From: Maribacter_C sp047345145
GTDB taxonomy: Bacteria > Bacteroidota > Bacteroidia > Flavobacteriales > Flavobacteriaceae
NCBI RefSeq assembly: GCF_047345145.1
Contig: NZ_JBLFER010000002.1
Location: forward strand, 1,054,001 to 1,118,000
Length of the DNA stretch: 64,000 bases
Direction of reading: 5' to 3'
The translations under genes and the position numbers were made by a program. Position 1 is the stretch's first letter; each line of letters begins with the position of its first letter. A model generated the notes under the pieces. That model saw nothing but the letters and a program-made list of their open reading frames with translations. It ran no database searches and was not told where the DNA came from. Below, piece after piece: positions 40,385 through 50,700 of this stretch.

Positions 40385-41692
40385 ATGAGCATCATAAAAA
40401 AACCTTCTTTAAGTTTTTGGCAAATTTTTAATATGAATGTCGGTTTCTTGGGCATTCAATATAGTTTCGGTTTGCAACAAACGGCAATCAATCCAATTTT
40501 TTTATACCTAGGTGCTCCTGAAGAAATGCTGCCAATTTTAAATATTGCTGGTCCAGTTACGGGTTTGGTAGTACAGCCAATTATTGGTGCTATGTCTGAT
40601 AAAACTTGGTCGGCACGTTGGGGCAGGAGAAAGCCATATTTTTTGATTGGTGCCATTATTGGTAGTTTATGCTTATTCGCCTTTCCCACGAGTCCAGTAC
40701 TTTGGTTTGCTGTGGGCCTATTGTGGATTCTTGATGTAGGTAACAATATGGCAATGGAGCCGTATCGCGCTTTTGTTGGAGACAAGTTGCCAGAAAAACA
40801 ATTGAGTCTGGGCTATCAAATGCAGAGCCTCTTTGTTGGAGCTGGAATACTATTGGCAAATGGCTCAATAGTTCTTTTTCAATATTTATTTGGGGGTGAT
40901 TCTATCGAAGTTGCAGGAGAGATTCCGCAGTGGTTATATTACTCTTTTTATATTGGAGGAATTTTGTCATTAACTACCATATTATGGTCTGTTTTTAAAA
41001 CCCCAGAAATTCCACCTTCCGATATTGAATTAACCGAAATCAACCGTACCAAAAGCTTGCCGTTAAATAGGCGTGTTTTAGAGCCCTTTACCGAGATAGG
41101 CAAAGCGATCAAAGAAATGCCTTCTTTTATGTGGAGAGTTGGAGCGGTCTATCTTTTTCAATGGTATGCTCTTTTCATCTATTGGCAATATAGCACACCA
41201 TTATTTAAGTTAACAATGGGTTATACTACTTCAGAAGCTGCTTCGCAGTCTGCTCAAATGAGTTTAACCTACAATATAGCTACAATGGTTGTTGCTTTAG
41301 CTCTTGTACCACTTACGCTCAAATATGGTGGAAAAAAGATCTATGCTTTAAGTCTTGTTGGTACCGCTTTAGCGCTTTTTGCAATCCCTTTTATAAGTGA
41401 TCCGTTTTTAGTTTTGGCTCCAATGGTGCTTTTTGGAATTGGTTGGGCGGCAATGATGGGCATACCTTATACAATGGTTTCAAAGGTAGTTCCGCAAGAT
41501 CGACGTGGCGTTTATATGGGCATTTTGAATATGATGATTGTAATACCTATGGGTATTGAGACACTTACCTTCGGCCCCATTTACAAATATTTATTAGGAG
41601 GGAATGCTATAAATGCTATTCTTTTTGCCGGGGTATTCTTTTTAATATCTGCGGTTCTTGCCATGCGTTTGAATGTTTCCAAAGCAAACTAA
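40385..41692 (+). CDS. MFS sugar transporter, SUT/SLC45-like
   Basis: The 435-residue major-facilitator carrier has about twelve helices. The stretch FWQIFNMNVGFLGIQYSFGLQQT followed by ISDKTWSARWGRRKPYFLIG-type loop 2-3 (here MSDKTWSARWGRRKPYF) is characteristic of the glycoside-pentoside-hexuronide and SLC45/plant-SUT-like carriers, which import sucrose, maltose or related disaccharides with protons. The second half repeats a GWAAMMGIPYTMVSKVVP loop typical of the same group. It lies between the GH13_18 phosphorylase and a second carrier (2 bp gap), which supports a disaccharide as substrate. The precise sugar is inferred only from its neighbours. Confidence 0.88.
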   Translation: MSIIKKPSLSFWQIFNMNVGFLGIQYSFGLQQTAINPIFLYLGAPEEMLPILNIAGPVTGLVVQPIIGAMSDKTWSARWGRRKPYFLIGAIIGSLCLFAFPTSPVLWFAVGLLWILDVGNNMAMEPYRAFVGDKLPEKQLSLGYQMQSLFVGAGILLANGSIVLFQYLFGGDSIEVAGEIPQWLYYSFYIGGILSLTTILWSVFKTPEIPPSDIELTEINRTKSLPLNRRVLEPFTEIGKAIKEMPSFMWRVGAVYLFQWYALFIYWQYSTPLFKLTMGYTTSEAASQSAQMSLTYNIATMVVALALVPLTLKYGGKKIYALSLVGTALALFAIPFISDPFLVLAPMVLFGIGWAAMMGIPYTMVSKVVPQDRRGVYMGILNMMIVIPMGIETLTFGPIYKYLLGGNAINAILFAGVFFLISAVLAMRLNVSKAN

Positions 41693-41694
41693 GC

Positions 41695-42930
41695 ATGAAA
41701 AATACAGGAATTAAAATTTCCCTCTTTCTCAACTACTTTGTTTTTGCAATTCTGTTGAATAGTGTTGGAATTGTAATAGCAAAATCCATTAACGTATATG
41801 GTGTAAGTGAATCACAGGCATCTGTTCTTGAGGCTTTCAAAGATTTGCCAATTGCAATTGTTTCCTTTATTGTTGCATCATTTCTTCCAAGATTTGGCTA
41901 TAAAAAAGCTATGTTAGCGGGCTTGGCAATTGTTTTTGCAGGTTGTTTGCTTATGATATTTGGTAATACCTTTTTACATACCAAAATACTTTTTATGTCA
42001 ATCGGTGTAAGTTTTGCACTTATCAAATTATCGGTGTATTCTTTAATAGGAATTATTACTGATTCAAAAAAGGAGCATTCATCATTTATGAGTTCAATTG
42101 AAGGCTTTTTTATGGTGGGAATTGCTTTTGCCTACTTCCTGTTTCCAGCTTTTTATTCAGATACTAATGAAAACGCTTGGCTGAATGTCTACTATGTACT
42201 GCTTGTGATTATAGCCCTTTCTTTTGTTTTCTTATTGTTTTCTAAAGTTGAATACGAGATTGAGTCAATAGGAACAAGCCTTAAAGAGGATCTTTTACAA
42301 TCTTTAAAATTGATACTAATTCCGTTGGTCTTAGTTTTTTTAGCCTCTGCATTCTTTTTTGTAATGATAGAACAAGGTATCATGACATGGTTGCCAAGGT
42401 TTAACGAGAAGATATTTAGCTTTAGTGAAGTTTTGGCCACTCAGATGGCTGTTATTTTTGCGCTCTCCTTAGCTTTAGGGAGATTTGTCGCAGGCTATCT
42501 TACTAAAAAGATGTCGTGGGTTTTTTTAGTGATTATTTGTGTTTTAATTTCTGGGGGCATTTTATTAGCGGTATTACCGCAACTCAAAGTTGATGTGGAA
42601 TCCTTAACAGAGATTTCTAGTTTAAGTGACGTTCCCGTTCTAGGTTTTATTCTGCCATTGATTGGGTTATTTATAGCACCCATTTATCCTTTGTTAAATT
42701 CTACAGTTCTGAGTTCGCTTCCGAAAAGTTTGCATTCTCCTATGTCTGGACTGATTATTATTTTTTCCGCTTTAGGGGGCACCTTGGGATCAAGAATTGT
42801 TGGAGAATTGTTTGAAAGTATTGGTGGTGCAAATGCATTCTATTTTCTACTGATTCCTATGGCATTGCTAATTATTTTCGTGCTGCTAATCGACAAAATT
42901 TCTAAAAAAGAAGCCCAAGTCAATTCATGA
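41695..42930 (+). CDS. MFS transporter, second carrier of the disaccharide locus
   Basis: The 411-residue major-facilitator protein has about twelve helices, unrelated in detail to the carrier upstream. The N-terminal half holds LEAFKDLPIAIVSFIVASFLPRFGYKKAMLAGL (the loop 2-3 with FGYKKA) and the C-terminal half GRFVAGYLTKKMSWVFLV and LPKSLHSPMSGLIIIFSALGG. This resembles the FucP/GlpT-like sugar and sugar-ester carriers more than the SUT group. It starts 2 bp after the previous gene and its stop overlaps the trehalase start by 4 bp (ATGA), so the genes are co-translated. Substrate: probably a mono- or disaccharide or a breakdown product; not resolved. Confidence 0.82.
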   Translation: MKNTGIKISLFLNYFVFAILLNSVGIVIAKSINVYGVSESQASVLEAFKDLPIAIVSFIVASFLPRFGYKKAMLAGLAIVFAGCLLMIFGNTFLHTKILFMSIGVSFALIKLSVYSLIGIITDSKKEHSSFMSSIEGFFMVGIAFAYFLFPAFYSDTNENAWLNVYYVLLVIIALSFVFLLFSKVEYEIESIGTSLKEDLLQSLKLILIPLVLVFLASAFFFVMIEQGIMTWLPRFNEKIFSFSEVLATQMAVIFALSLALGRFVAGYLTKKMSWVFLVIICVLISGGILLAVLPQLKVDVESLTEISSLSDVPVLGFILPLIGLFIAPIYPLLNSTVLSSLPKSLHSPMSGLIIIFSALGGTLGSRIVGELFESIGGANAFYFLLIPMALLIIFVLLIDKISKKEAQVNS

Positions 42931-44789
42931 TTTTTAAGTTAATAATTCGTAAAACCCTTGAAGATCTACTTCTTCAAGAAGACACCGATGGTGATAATAA
43001 AATCACTAAAGAAGACAGAGGCCCAAAAAAGTTTGTGCTTAAAGCTTCTAACGGTATTGAGCACAGCATTCAAGGCACCTATCATTTGTCAAATCTTCTT
43101 CAAGAGTTGGCTTTGGCTAAGAATAAAGGACTCATCGAAGTTGAGATTCCCTTATCAAAAATCGAAGAGGCCCCAACCAATAGAATTTCTCGAATGATTC
43201 GTGAGGTCTTTTGGGATGACCTTACTAGAACAATCGATGAGGCTGGAATTTCAAAAATCGTTAGTGATGATAAAACAGAAAGCGGAGTAAAAAGAATTTA
43301 TGTTCCTTTTTCTGATGTTTCAGCACAAGCATATTATAAAGGGATTGCTGCAAAGTACGGTTTAGAAGTAGTCGTGCTTCCTGAAGAAATAACACCTGAA
43401 TTTGTAAAGTCTATCAATTCAAAACCAGGAATCTTAAGTTTAAAACTGGAAAATAAAAAGGGAGCTCCTTTTGTAGTTCCTGGTGGTAGGTTTAATGAAA
43501 TGTACGGCTGGGATAGTTATTTTGAAGGGGTTGGATTGCTCTTAGATGGTCGAATAGATCTAGCCAAAGGAATGGTTGATAATTTTTGTTATCAAATCGA
43601 ACACTATGGTAAAATTCTGAATGCCAACCGTTCTTATTATTTGACACGAACACAACCTCCTTTTTTAAGTTCTTTTATTCGAGAAGTTTATGAAGCTGAA
43701 TCATCCTTAGGAAAAAAATGGCTTGAAAAAGTTCTCCTTACAGCTATAGAAGAATACGAAACAGTTTGGATGGTAGATGATAAACGCTTAACCGCAAACG
43801 GACTTAATCGATACCTTGCCGACGGAATCGGCATTCCTCCAGAAACTGAAGCTGGTCATTTTGATGAAGTATTAGCCGTGTTCGCCGATAAATATAAGTT
43901 ACCTGTTGCCGACTTCGTTGAAAAATATCAAAAGCGAGAAATTATTGATGAAGATTTAGACACCTATTTTATTCACGATAGAAGTCTTCGTGAAAGTGGT
44001 CATGATACTTCTTGGCGTTTAGATGATGTTTGTGCCGATTTGAATACGGTTGATCTGAATTCCCTATTGTATAAATATGAGACCGATTTCGCTTATTTGA
44101 TTGAAAACTATTTTTGCGATAAGTTTAAAACAGATAATAAAATATATACTTCGGAATACTGGTTGACTCTTGCTGAAAAGCGTAAGCAACTTATGAATAC
44201 TTATTTATGGTCAGAAGAACATCAAAGCTATTTTGATTATAATATGAATACCCATGATTTGACTCATTTTGATTCCGCGACCAATTTCTATCCCCTTTGG
44301 TCAAACATTTGTTCTAAGGAGCAAGCAGAACAAATGGTTAAGAAATTGATGAATGAATTTAGAGTAAGAGGAGGAATTGTTGCAACATCAAAAAGATCCA
44401 TAGAAGAAATATCTAAGGACAAAGTACAACGCCAATGGGATTATCCGAACGGATGGGCGCCTCACCAAATGATAATCTGGAAAGGATTGTTGAACTACGG
44501 TTACAAGAAAGAAATGTATGAGCTGGTTTATCGTTGGCTTTGGATGATTACCCGAAATGCGGTCGACTACAATGGTACAATCCCTGAAAAATACGATGTG
44601 GTTTCAAGCACTCATAAAGTATATGCCGAATATGGAAATGTAGGAACTGAGTTTGATTATATCACCACCTCAGGATTTGGATGGATGAATGCTTCATATC
44701 AATATGGACTGAGTTTGCTTCCAGAAAATATGATAGCAGATCTTAACAAATTAATAGACCCAGAGGATTTTTTTAATGTTCAATCTTAG
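42927..44789 (+). CDS. GH37 trehalase of the fungal neutral-trehalase type with calcium-binding motif
   Basis: The 620-residue cytoplasmic enzyme hydrolyses trehalose to glucose. Residues 19-30 read DTDGDNKITKED, an EF-hand-like loop followed by RGPKKF, as in the calcium-binding domain of yeast Nth1. The Nth1-like region continues with GTYHLSNLLQELALAKNKG. The GH37 signatures are PGGRFNEMYGWDSYFEGVGLL (from residue 185) and QWDYPNGWAP (503-512). The likely general acid is Asp360 (RESGHD) and the base Glu554 (EKYDV), by alignment to E. coli TreA D312 and E496. No signal peptide or 14-3-3 binding tail is visible. It is the last gene of the disaccharide locus. Confidence 0.93.
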   Translation: MIFKLIIRKTLEDLLLQEDTDGDNKITKEDRGPKKFVLKASNGIEHSIQGTYHLSNLLQELALAKNKGLIEVEIPLSKIEEAPTNRISRMIREVFWDDLTRTIDEAGISKIVSDDKTESGVKRIYVPFSDVSAQAYYKGIAAKYGLEVVVLPEEITPEFVKSINSKPGILSLKLENKKGAPFVVPGGRFNEMYGWDSYFEGVGLLLDGRIDLAKGMVDNFCYQIEHYGKILNANRSYYLTRTQPPFLSSFIREVYEAESSLGKKWLEKVLLTAIEEYETVWMVDDKRLTANGLNRYLADGIGIPPETEAGHFDEVLAVFADKYKLPVADFVEKYQKREIIDEDLDTYFIHDRSLRESGHDTSWRLDDVCADLNTVDLNSLLYKYETDFAYLIENYFCDKFKTDNKIYTSEYWLTLAEKRKQLMNTYLWSEEHQSYFDYNMNTHDLTHFDSATNFYPLWSNICSKEQAEQMVKKLMNEFRVRGGIVATSKRSIEEISKDKVQRQWDYPNGWAPHQMIIWKGLLNYGYKKEMYELVYRWLWMITRNAVDYNGTIPEKYDVVSSTHKVYAEYGNVGTEFDYITTSGFGWMNASYQYGLSLLPENMIADLNKLIDPEDFFNVQS

Positions 44790-44800
44790 AAGAATAGGAT

Positions 44801-44808
44801 TATCTTTG
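44801..44808 (+). promoter_or_regulatory. Bacteroidota -7 element (TATCTTTG) before maeB
   Basis: An exact TAnnTTTG lies in the 39-bp gap between the trehalase stop and maeB, giving a leader of about 14 nt. No clear -33 box is seen. Confidence 0.5.
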
Positions 44809-44828
44809 TGTCTTAAATTTTCCAGAAC

Positions 44829-47123
44829 ATGAGTGAAGAGAAGAATAGGCGCGAAGCATTGATCTATCATGCGAAACCTCAGCCTGGCAAGATAAAAATT
44901 GTTCCAACTAAACCATATTCTACACAACGTGACTTGGCTTTGGCCTATTCCCCGGGAGTTGCAGAGCCTTGTTTAGAAATAGCTAAAGACAAAGACAACG
45001 TATATAAATATACCTCAAAAGGAAATTTAGTTGCCATTATTTCAAACGGAACAGCGGTTTTAGGCCTGGGTAATATTGGTCCTGAAGCCTCGAAACCTGT
45101 TATGGAGGGTAAGGGATTGCTCTTTAAGATTTTTGCTGATATTGACGGAATGGATATTGAGGTTGATACAGAGGATGTTGATAAATTCATCGAAACTGTA
45201 AAGATGATTGCTCCAACTTTCGGAGGTATAAATTTGGAAGATATTAAAGCTCCAGAAGCTTTCGAGATTGAGCGAAGATTGAAAGAGGAATTAGATATTC
45301 CTGTGATGCATGACGATCAGCATGGTACAGCAATTATTTCGGCGGCAGCTTTGCTGAACGCTCTTGAATTGACCGGAAAGAAGATTGAAAACGTACGTAT
45401 TGTTGTTAGTGGTGCTGGTGCAGCAGCGGTTTCTTGTACGCGATTATATAAAGCATTTGGGGCAAAAGACGAAAACATCGTAATGCTTGATAGCAAAGGT
45501 GTTATTCGTAGTGACAGGGATAATCTAACTAAAGAAAAACTGGAGTTTGCTTCAGATCGAAAAATTGATGCCCTTGATGAAGCCATGAAAGATGCCGATG
45601 TTTTTATCGGACTTTCAATTGCTAATATTGTTTCGCCAGAGATGTTGCTTTCTATGGCAAAAGATCCTATCGTTTTTGCAATGGCGAATCCTGATCCTGA
45701 GATTAAGTATGATTTGGCCTGTAAAACACGAAAAGATATTATCATGGCTACGGGTCGATCTGATCACCCAAATCAAGTAAACAATGTTTTGGGCTTTCCG
45801 TTTATCTTTAGAGGAGCCTTAGATGTTCGGGCAACAGGAATCAACGAAGCTATGAAAATGGCAGCGGTGAAGGCCTTGGCAGAATTAACTCGTGAAGCGG
45901 TGCCAGAGCAGGTAAATATCGCCTATGGCGAAACTCGATTAACTTTTGGCCGTGATTATATTATTCCGAAACCTTTTGATCCACGTTTGATTTCTGAAAT
46001 TCCCCCAGCTATTGCAAAAGCTGCAATGGACAGTGGAATAGCCAAAGAACCTATTGAAGATTGGGATCGTTACAAAGAAGAGCTAAGACAACGATCTGGG
46101 GGTGATAATAAAGTGGTGCGGTTACTTCACAACAGAGCAAAAATGAATTTGAAAAGAATTGTTTTTGCTGAGGCCGATCATTTAGATGTACTTAAGGCTG
46201 CTCAAATTGCCTATGATGAAGGTATCGCAATACCAGTTTTATTAGGGAATAAAGAAATTATTCTAGAACTGATGAACGAACTGGAGTTCGATGCAGATGT
46301 TGAAATCATCAATCCTCAATCGAATGAGGCAAAAGCAAAAAGAGAGCAATATGCTGAAAAGTATTGGATGAATCGCCGAAGAACAGGAAGTACTTCTTAT
46401 TATGCGCAAACTCAGATGAAGAAACGAAATTCATTTGGTTCAATGATGGTTTTAGAAGGAGATGCTGATGGTATGATTTCAGGATATTCTAGGGCATATC
46501 CTATGGTGGTTAAACCGGTTTTTGAAGTAATCGGAAGAGCGGCAGGAGTATCAAAGGCTTCAACAGTTCATATCATGATCACCAAAAGTGGCCCGATATT
46601 CTTAGCGGATACTTCTATAAATATTAATCCGACTGCTGAAGAATTAGCTGAGATCGCCCAAAATACGGCTAATGTAGCCTCTACTTTTGGTTTTGAACCT
46701 GTTATGGCCTTATTGTCTTATGCGAACTATGGATCTTCAACACACCCGAATTCTAGAAAGGTGAAAGAGGCCATTCGTATTTTACACGAACGCAATCCTG
46801 ATCTAGTGGTTGATGGTGAAATTCAAGCGGACTTTGCCCTAAATAAAGAACTTCTTCAGAGCCAATTTCCGTTTTCAAAATTAGCGGGAAGGAAGGTGAA
46901 TACATTAATTTTTCCAAACTTAGAGTCAGCGAACATCACATACAAGCTTTTGAAGGAATTAAATAAAGCAGATTCCATCGGCCCAATAATGGTAGGGCTT
47001 CGAAGATCTGTACATATTATGCAGCTAGGGGCAAGCGTAGACGAAATGGTCAATATGGCTGCAGTTGCTGCTATAGATGCACAGGAAAGAGAGAAGCGTA
47101 GAAAAGCCAGAAACAATAAATAG
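44829..47123 (+). CDS. maeB: NADP-dependent malic enzyme with C-terminal phosphotransacetylase-like domain
   Basis: The 764-residue fusion enzyme is of the MaeB type. The N-terminal ~430 residues are malic enzyme: YSPGVAEPCLEIAKD, NGTAVLGLGNIGPEASKPVMEGKG, HDDQHGTAIISAAALLNAL and the dinucleotide-binding VVSGAGAAAVSC. It decarboxylates malate to pyruvate and makes NADPH. The C-terminal ~320 residues resemble phosphate acetyl/butyryltransferase (VFAEADHLDVLKAAQIAYDEGIAIPVLLGNKE and SINPTAEELAEIA-type region), which in E. coli MaeB is catalytically silent but needed for regulation by acetyl-CoA and oligomerisation. The gene runs into ruvA with an 11-bp gap. Confidence 0.96.
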   Translation: MSEEKNRREALIYHAKPQPGKIKIVPTKPYSTQRDLALAYSPGVAEPCLEIAKDKDNVYKYTSKGNLVAIISNGTAVLGLGNIGPEASKPVMEGKGLLFKIFADIDGMDIEVDTEDVDKFIETVKMIAPTFGGINLEDIKAPEAFEIERRLKEELDIPVMHDDQHGTAIISAAALLNALELTGKKIENVRIVVSGAGAAAVSCTRLYKAFGAKDENIVMLDSKGVIRSDRDNLTKEKLEFASDRKIDALDEAMKDADVFIGLSIANIVSPEMLLSMAKDPIVFAMANPDPEIKYDLACKTRKDIIMATGRSDHPNQVNNVLGFPFIFRGALDVRATGINEAMKMAAVKALAELTREAVPEQVNIAYGETRLTFGRDYIIPKPFDPRLISEIPPAIAKAAMDSGIAKEPIEDWDRYKEELRQRSGGDNKVVRLLHNRAKMNLKRIVFAEADHLDVLKAAQIAYDEGIAIPVLLGNKEIILELMNELEFDADVEIINPQSNEAKAKREQYAEKYWMNRRRTGSTSYYAQTQMKKRNSFGSMMVLEGDADGMISGYSRAYPMVVKPVFEVIGRAAGVSKASTVHIMITKSGPIFLADTSININPTAEELAEIAQNTANVASTFGFEPVMALLSYANYGSSTHPNSRKVKEAIRILHERNPDLVVDGEIQADFALNKELLQSQFPFSKLAGRKVNTLIFPNLESANITYKLLKELNKADSIGPIMVGLRRSVHIMQLGASVDEMVNMAAVAAIDAQEREKRRKARNNK

Positions 47124-47134
47124 ATTGCGTATTT

Positions 47135-47716
47135 ATGATCCATCACCTCAAAGGAAAACTAGTAGAAAAGAATCCAACACATGTCATTATAGAATGCGGG
47201 GGAGTAGGGTATTTTGTAAACATTTCATTGCATACCTTTTCTAAGTTAGCAGATGGTGAGTTGATTAATTTATACACGCATTTACAAGTAAAGGAAGATT
47301 CTCATACACTTTTTGGCTTTTTTGAAAAGTCAGAGCGTGAAATTTTTAGGCTACTTTTATCGGTTTCTGGTATCGGTTCGAGTACAGCCAGAACGATGTT
47401 GTCTTCTCTATCTCCTGCTCAAATTCGAGATGCTATTGCGAACGGAGATGTGCCTACTATACAGGGAATCAAAGGAATAGGGGCAAAGACCGCCCAACGC
47501 GTAATCCTCGACCTAAAAGACAAAGTTTTAAAAGTCTATGATATTGATGAAGTTTCCCTTACTTCAAACAATACTAATAAAGAAGAAGCGTTATCAGCTT
47601 TAGAGGTTCTTGGGTTCGCCCGAAGACAGTCTGAAAAAGTTGTAGATAAGGTGCTCCTTCAAGATTCCTCCCTAAGCGTCGAAAACATAATAAAACTCGC
47701 GCTGAAAAATTTGTAA
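47135..47716 (+). CDS. ruvA: Holliday junction branch migration complex subunit RuvA
   Basis: The 193-residue protein forms the tetramer that clamps four-way DNA junctions and loads RuvB. The OB-fold N-terminal domain (1-65) begins MIHHLKGKLVEKNPTHVIIECGGVGYFVNI; the central helix-hairpin-helix pair is LLLSVSGIGSSTARTMLSSLSP and IQGIKGIGAKTAQRVILDLKDK; the C-terminal three-helix domain (about 148-193) binds RuvB. The length is normal. It is followed after 5 bp by sprA, with which it likely shares a transcript, far from ruvB. Confidence 0.97.
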   Translation: MIHHLKGKLVEKNPTHVIIECGGVGYFVNISLHTFSKLADGELINLYTHLQVKEDSHTLFGFFEKSEREIFRLLLSVSGIGSSTARTMLSSLSPAQIRDAIANGDVPTIQGIKGIGAKTAQRVILDLKDKVLKVYDIDEVSLTSNNTNKEEALSALEVLGFARRQSEKVVDKVLLQDSSLSVENIIKLALKNL

Positions 47717-47721
47717 CTAGT

Positions 47722-50700
47722 TTGAAAAAAGGGGCCAAACAAATACTTAAATCTTCATTTAAGCTAACCATTCTATTCTTACTATTTTTTGCCGCAACAG
47801 GTATTTCTTATGGGCAAGAAACAGGTGAGCAAGACGATACTGAGCAGCAACAAGATTCTGTTAAAACAGGTTTTTCATTAGGAAAACTTGTTCTAGAGAA
47901 TCCTGAGAGTATTGTTTCCAAATACATTTATGATCCAAATTTAGATCGTTATATCTATAACGAAACTGTTGGCGATTTTGATATTGGTTATCCAGTTATC
48001 CTTACGCCCGATCAATACTATGATTTGGTTAGAAAAGAAGGGATAAAAGATTATTTCAAGGAAAAAGGGGATGCCTTATCAGGAAAAAAAGAAGGATCCG
48101 GTGACGCTCAGAAAAATCTACTGCCAAACTTCTATGTCAACAATGACTTTTTTCAATCGGTTTTTGGAGGAAATACCATCGAAGTAATACCCCAGGGTTC
48201 TGTTGCTATGGACTTAGGTGTGATTTGGCAAAAGAATGACAACCCATCCTTATCCCCAAGAAATAGAACTAACCTAGCCTTTGATTTCGATCAGCGCATC
48301 AGTTTGAGCATGCTCGGTAAAATCGGAGAACGTTTGCAGGTTACTGCGAACTATGATACCGAAGCTACTTTTGATTTTCAGAATATCGTAAAGCTAGATT
48401 ATACACCTACTGAAGATGATATTATTCAAAGCATTGAGGTTGGTAACGTGAATATGCCTTTGAATAGTTCTTTAATTACCGGAGCTCAAAGTTTATTTGG
48501 TGTTAAGACGCAGTTACAATTTGGAAAAACTAGGGTTACCGCAGTTTTCTCAGAGCAACGTTCACAGAATAATACTGTAGTTGCGCAAGGTGGTGGAACT
48601 CTTAATGATTTTTCAATTACTGCTTTAGATTATGATGAAGATAGGCACTTCTTCTTGGCTCAGTATTTTAGAGATAACTATGATCAAGCACTTGAAAAAT
48701 ACCCGTATATAAGAAGTCAAGTACAGATTACACGTTTGGAAGTTTGGGTAACCAATAGAAGTCAAAATACCACAAATGTTAGAAATGTGGTGGCTATTCA
48801 AGATTTGGGCGAATATGATGAATTAAGTGCTATTTTGGAAGAAAGAACCACAAGAGCGGGTAAACTAGGTGGTGTTTCTGGTAACTTTTTCAATATTGAT
48901 CCGAACGGACTTAATAATCTACCTAGAAACAATGCAAATGATTATGACCCTTCATTAATAGCATTGAATGGAGGAGCTCTTAACTCTGATATACGTGACA
49001 TAGCAACTGTTGAATCAGGGTTTAATAGCTCTAGTTTTAATTCTGGATATAAGGCGGAACAAGGTTTTGAATATGCTATTTTAGAAAATGCAAGAAAACT
49101 TGATCCAGGTAGAGATTATGATTTTGATACACAACTGGGTTATATTTCTTTAAATCAAAGGTTGAGTAATGACGAGGTTTTAGGTGTAGCATTTCAATAC
49201 ACTTTTAATGGTAAAGTTTATCAAGTTGGTGAATTCGCTAACGGAGGAATAGAGGCCACAAGTGCGACTGTAACCCCAGGTACACAACCCATTATTGATA
49301 ACAACACTTTAATATTAAAATTGCTAAAGAGTAATGTTACCAACATCAAAGATCCTATTTGGGATTTAATGATGAAGAATATTTACGCTACTGGTGCATT
49401 TCGTTTGAGTCAGGAAGATTTCAAGTTTAATATTTTATACTCTGATCCTACACCTCGAAACTATATCACTCCGGTTGAACCCTTTCCAGCTTCAGCAAGT
49501 GGCGAGAACCAAAAGCCCTTAGAGGAACGAATTTTATTAGATGTATTTAATCTAGATAGATTGAATGCTTACAATGATTTGCAACCGGGCGGTGACGGTT
49601 TCTTCGATTTTGTTGAAGGGCGAACTGTAAATACTCGAAACGGATTAATCATTTTTACCAAGGTTGAACCTTTCGGTAGTTACTTGCATTCACTTTTAGG
49701 AGGAGGAAATTACGAAGAGGAAACCTCATATAACGCGAATCAGGCAAAGTACGTTTTTCGAGATATGTATGAGTCTACAAAAGCAGCCTCGCTTCAAAAT
49801 CCTGAAGACAATAAATTTTCGTTAAAAGGACGATACAAATCGGAGGGAAGTAATGGTATACCTATTGGAGCATTTAATGTTCCGAGAGGATCTGTTCGCG
49901 TTACCGCTGGTGGACGACAATTGCTAGAGGGTGTTGATTATGACGTAAACTATCAAGCGGGTACAGTTCAAATTTTAGATCCAACTCTTGAAGCTTCCAA
50001 TACTCCTATAAATATTTCTGTAGAGAATAATGCAGTTTTCGGTCAGCAAACACGTCGTTTTACGGGTATTAATGTGGAACACCAGGTGAATAAGAATTTT
50101 GTTTTAGGAGGGACACTTTTAAATCTAAATGAACGCCCTTTAACTCAAAAGTCTAATTTTGGAACAGAACCTGTGAACAATACGATTTTTGGTTTGAATG
50201 GAAACTTCTCAACTGAGGTGCCATGGTTAACGAGATTAGCGAATAAATTACCAAATATTGATACAGATGTGCCTTCAAATTTATCGGTGCGTGCTGAAGT
50301 AGCATGGTTAAAACCGAATTCACCTAAGAATGCAGATTTTCAAGGAGAAACTACTACGTATTTAGACGATTTTGAAGGAGCACAGGCTTTGATAGATATT
50401 CGTTCATCTTTAGGGTGGAGCTTAGCGAGTCCACCAGTTCAATTTACCAAAGTCGGTAATGCGTTCACTGGAGATAATTTGCCAAATATTGAAACGGGAT
50501 ATGGCAGAGCGAAAATGTCTTGGTATACAATCGACCCCATTTTTTATACAAGCCAAAGACCAGATGGTGTTTCTGATAGTGACATGTCTACGAATGAAAC
50601 CAGACGTGTATTTATTCAGCAGTTATTTCAACAAGATGTTGCACAAGGGCAAACACAGGTTCAGAATACGTTGAATATTAACTATTTTCCTGAAGAAAAA

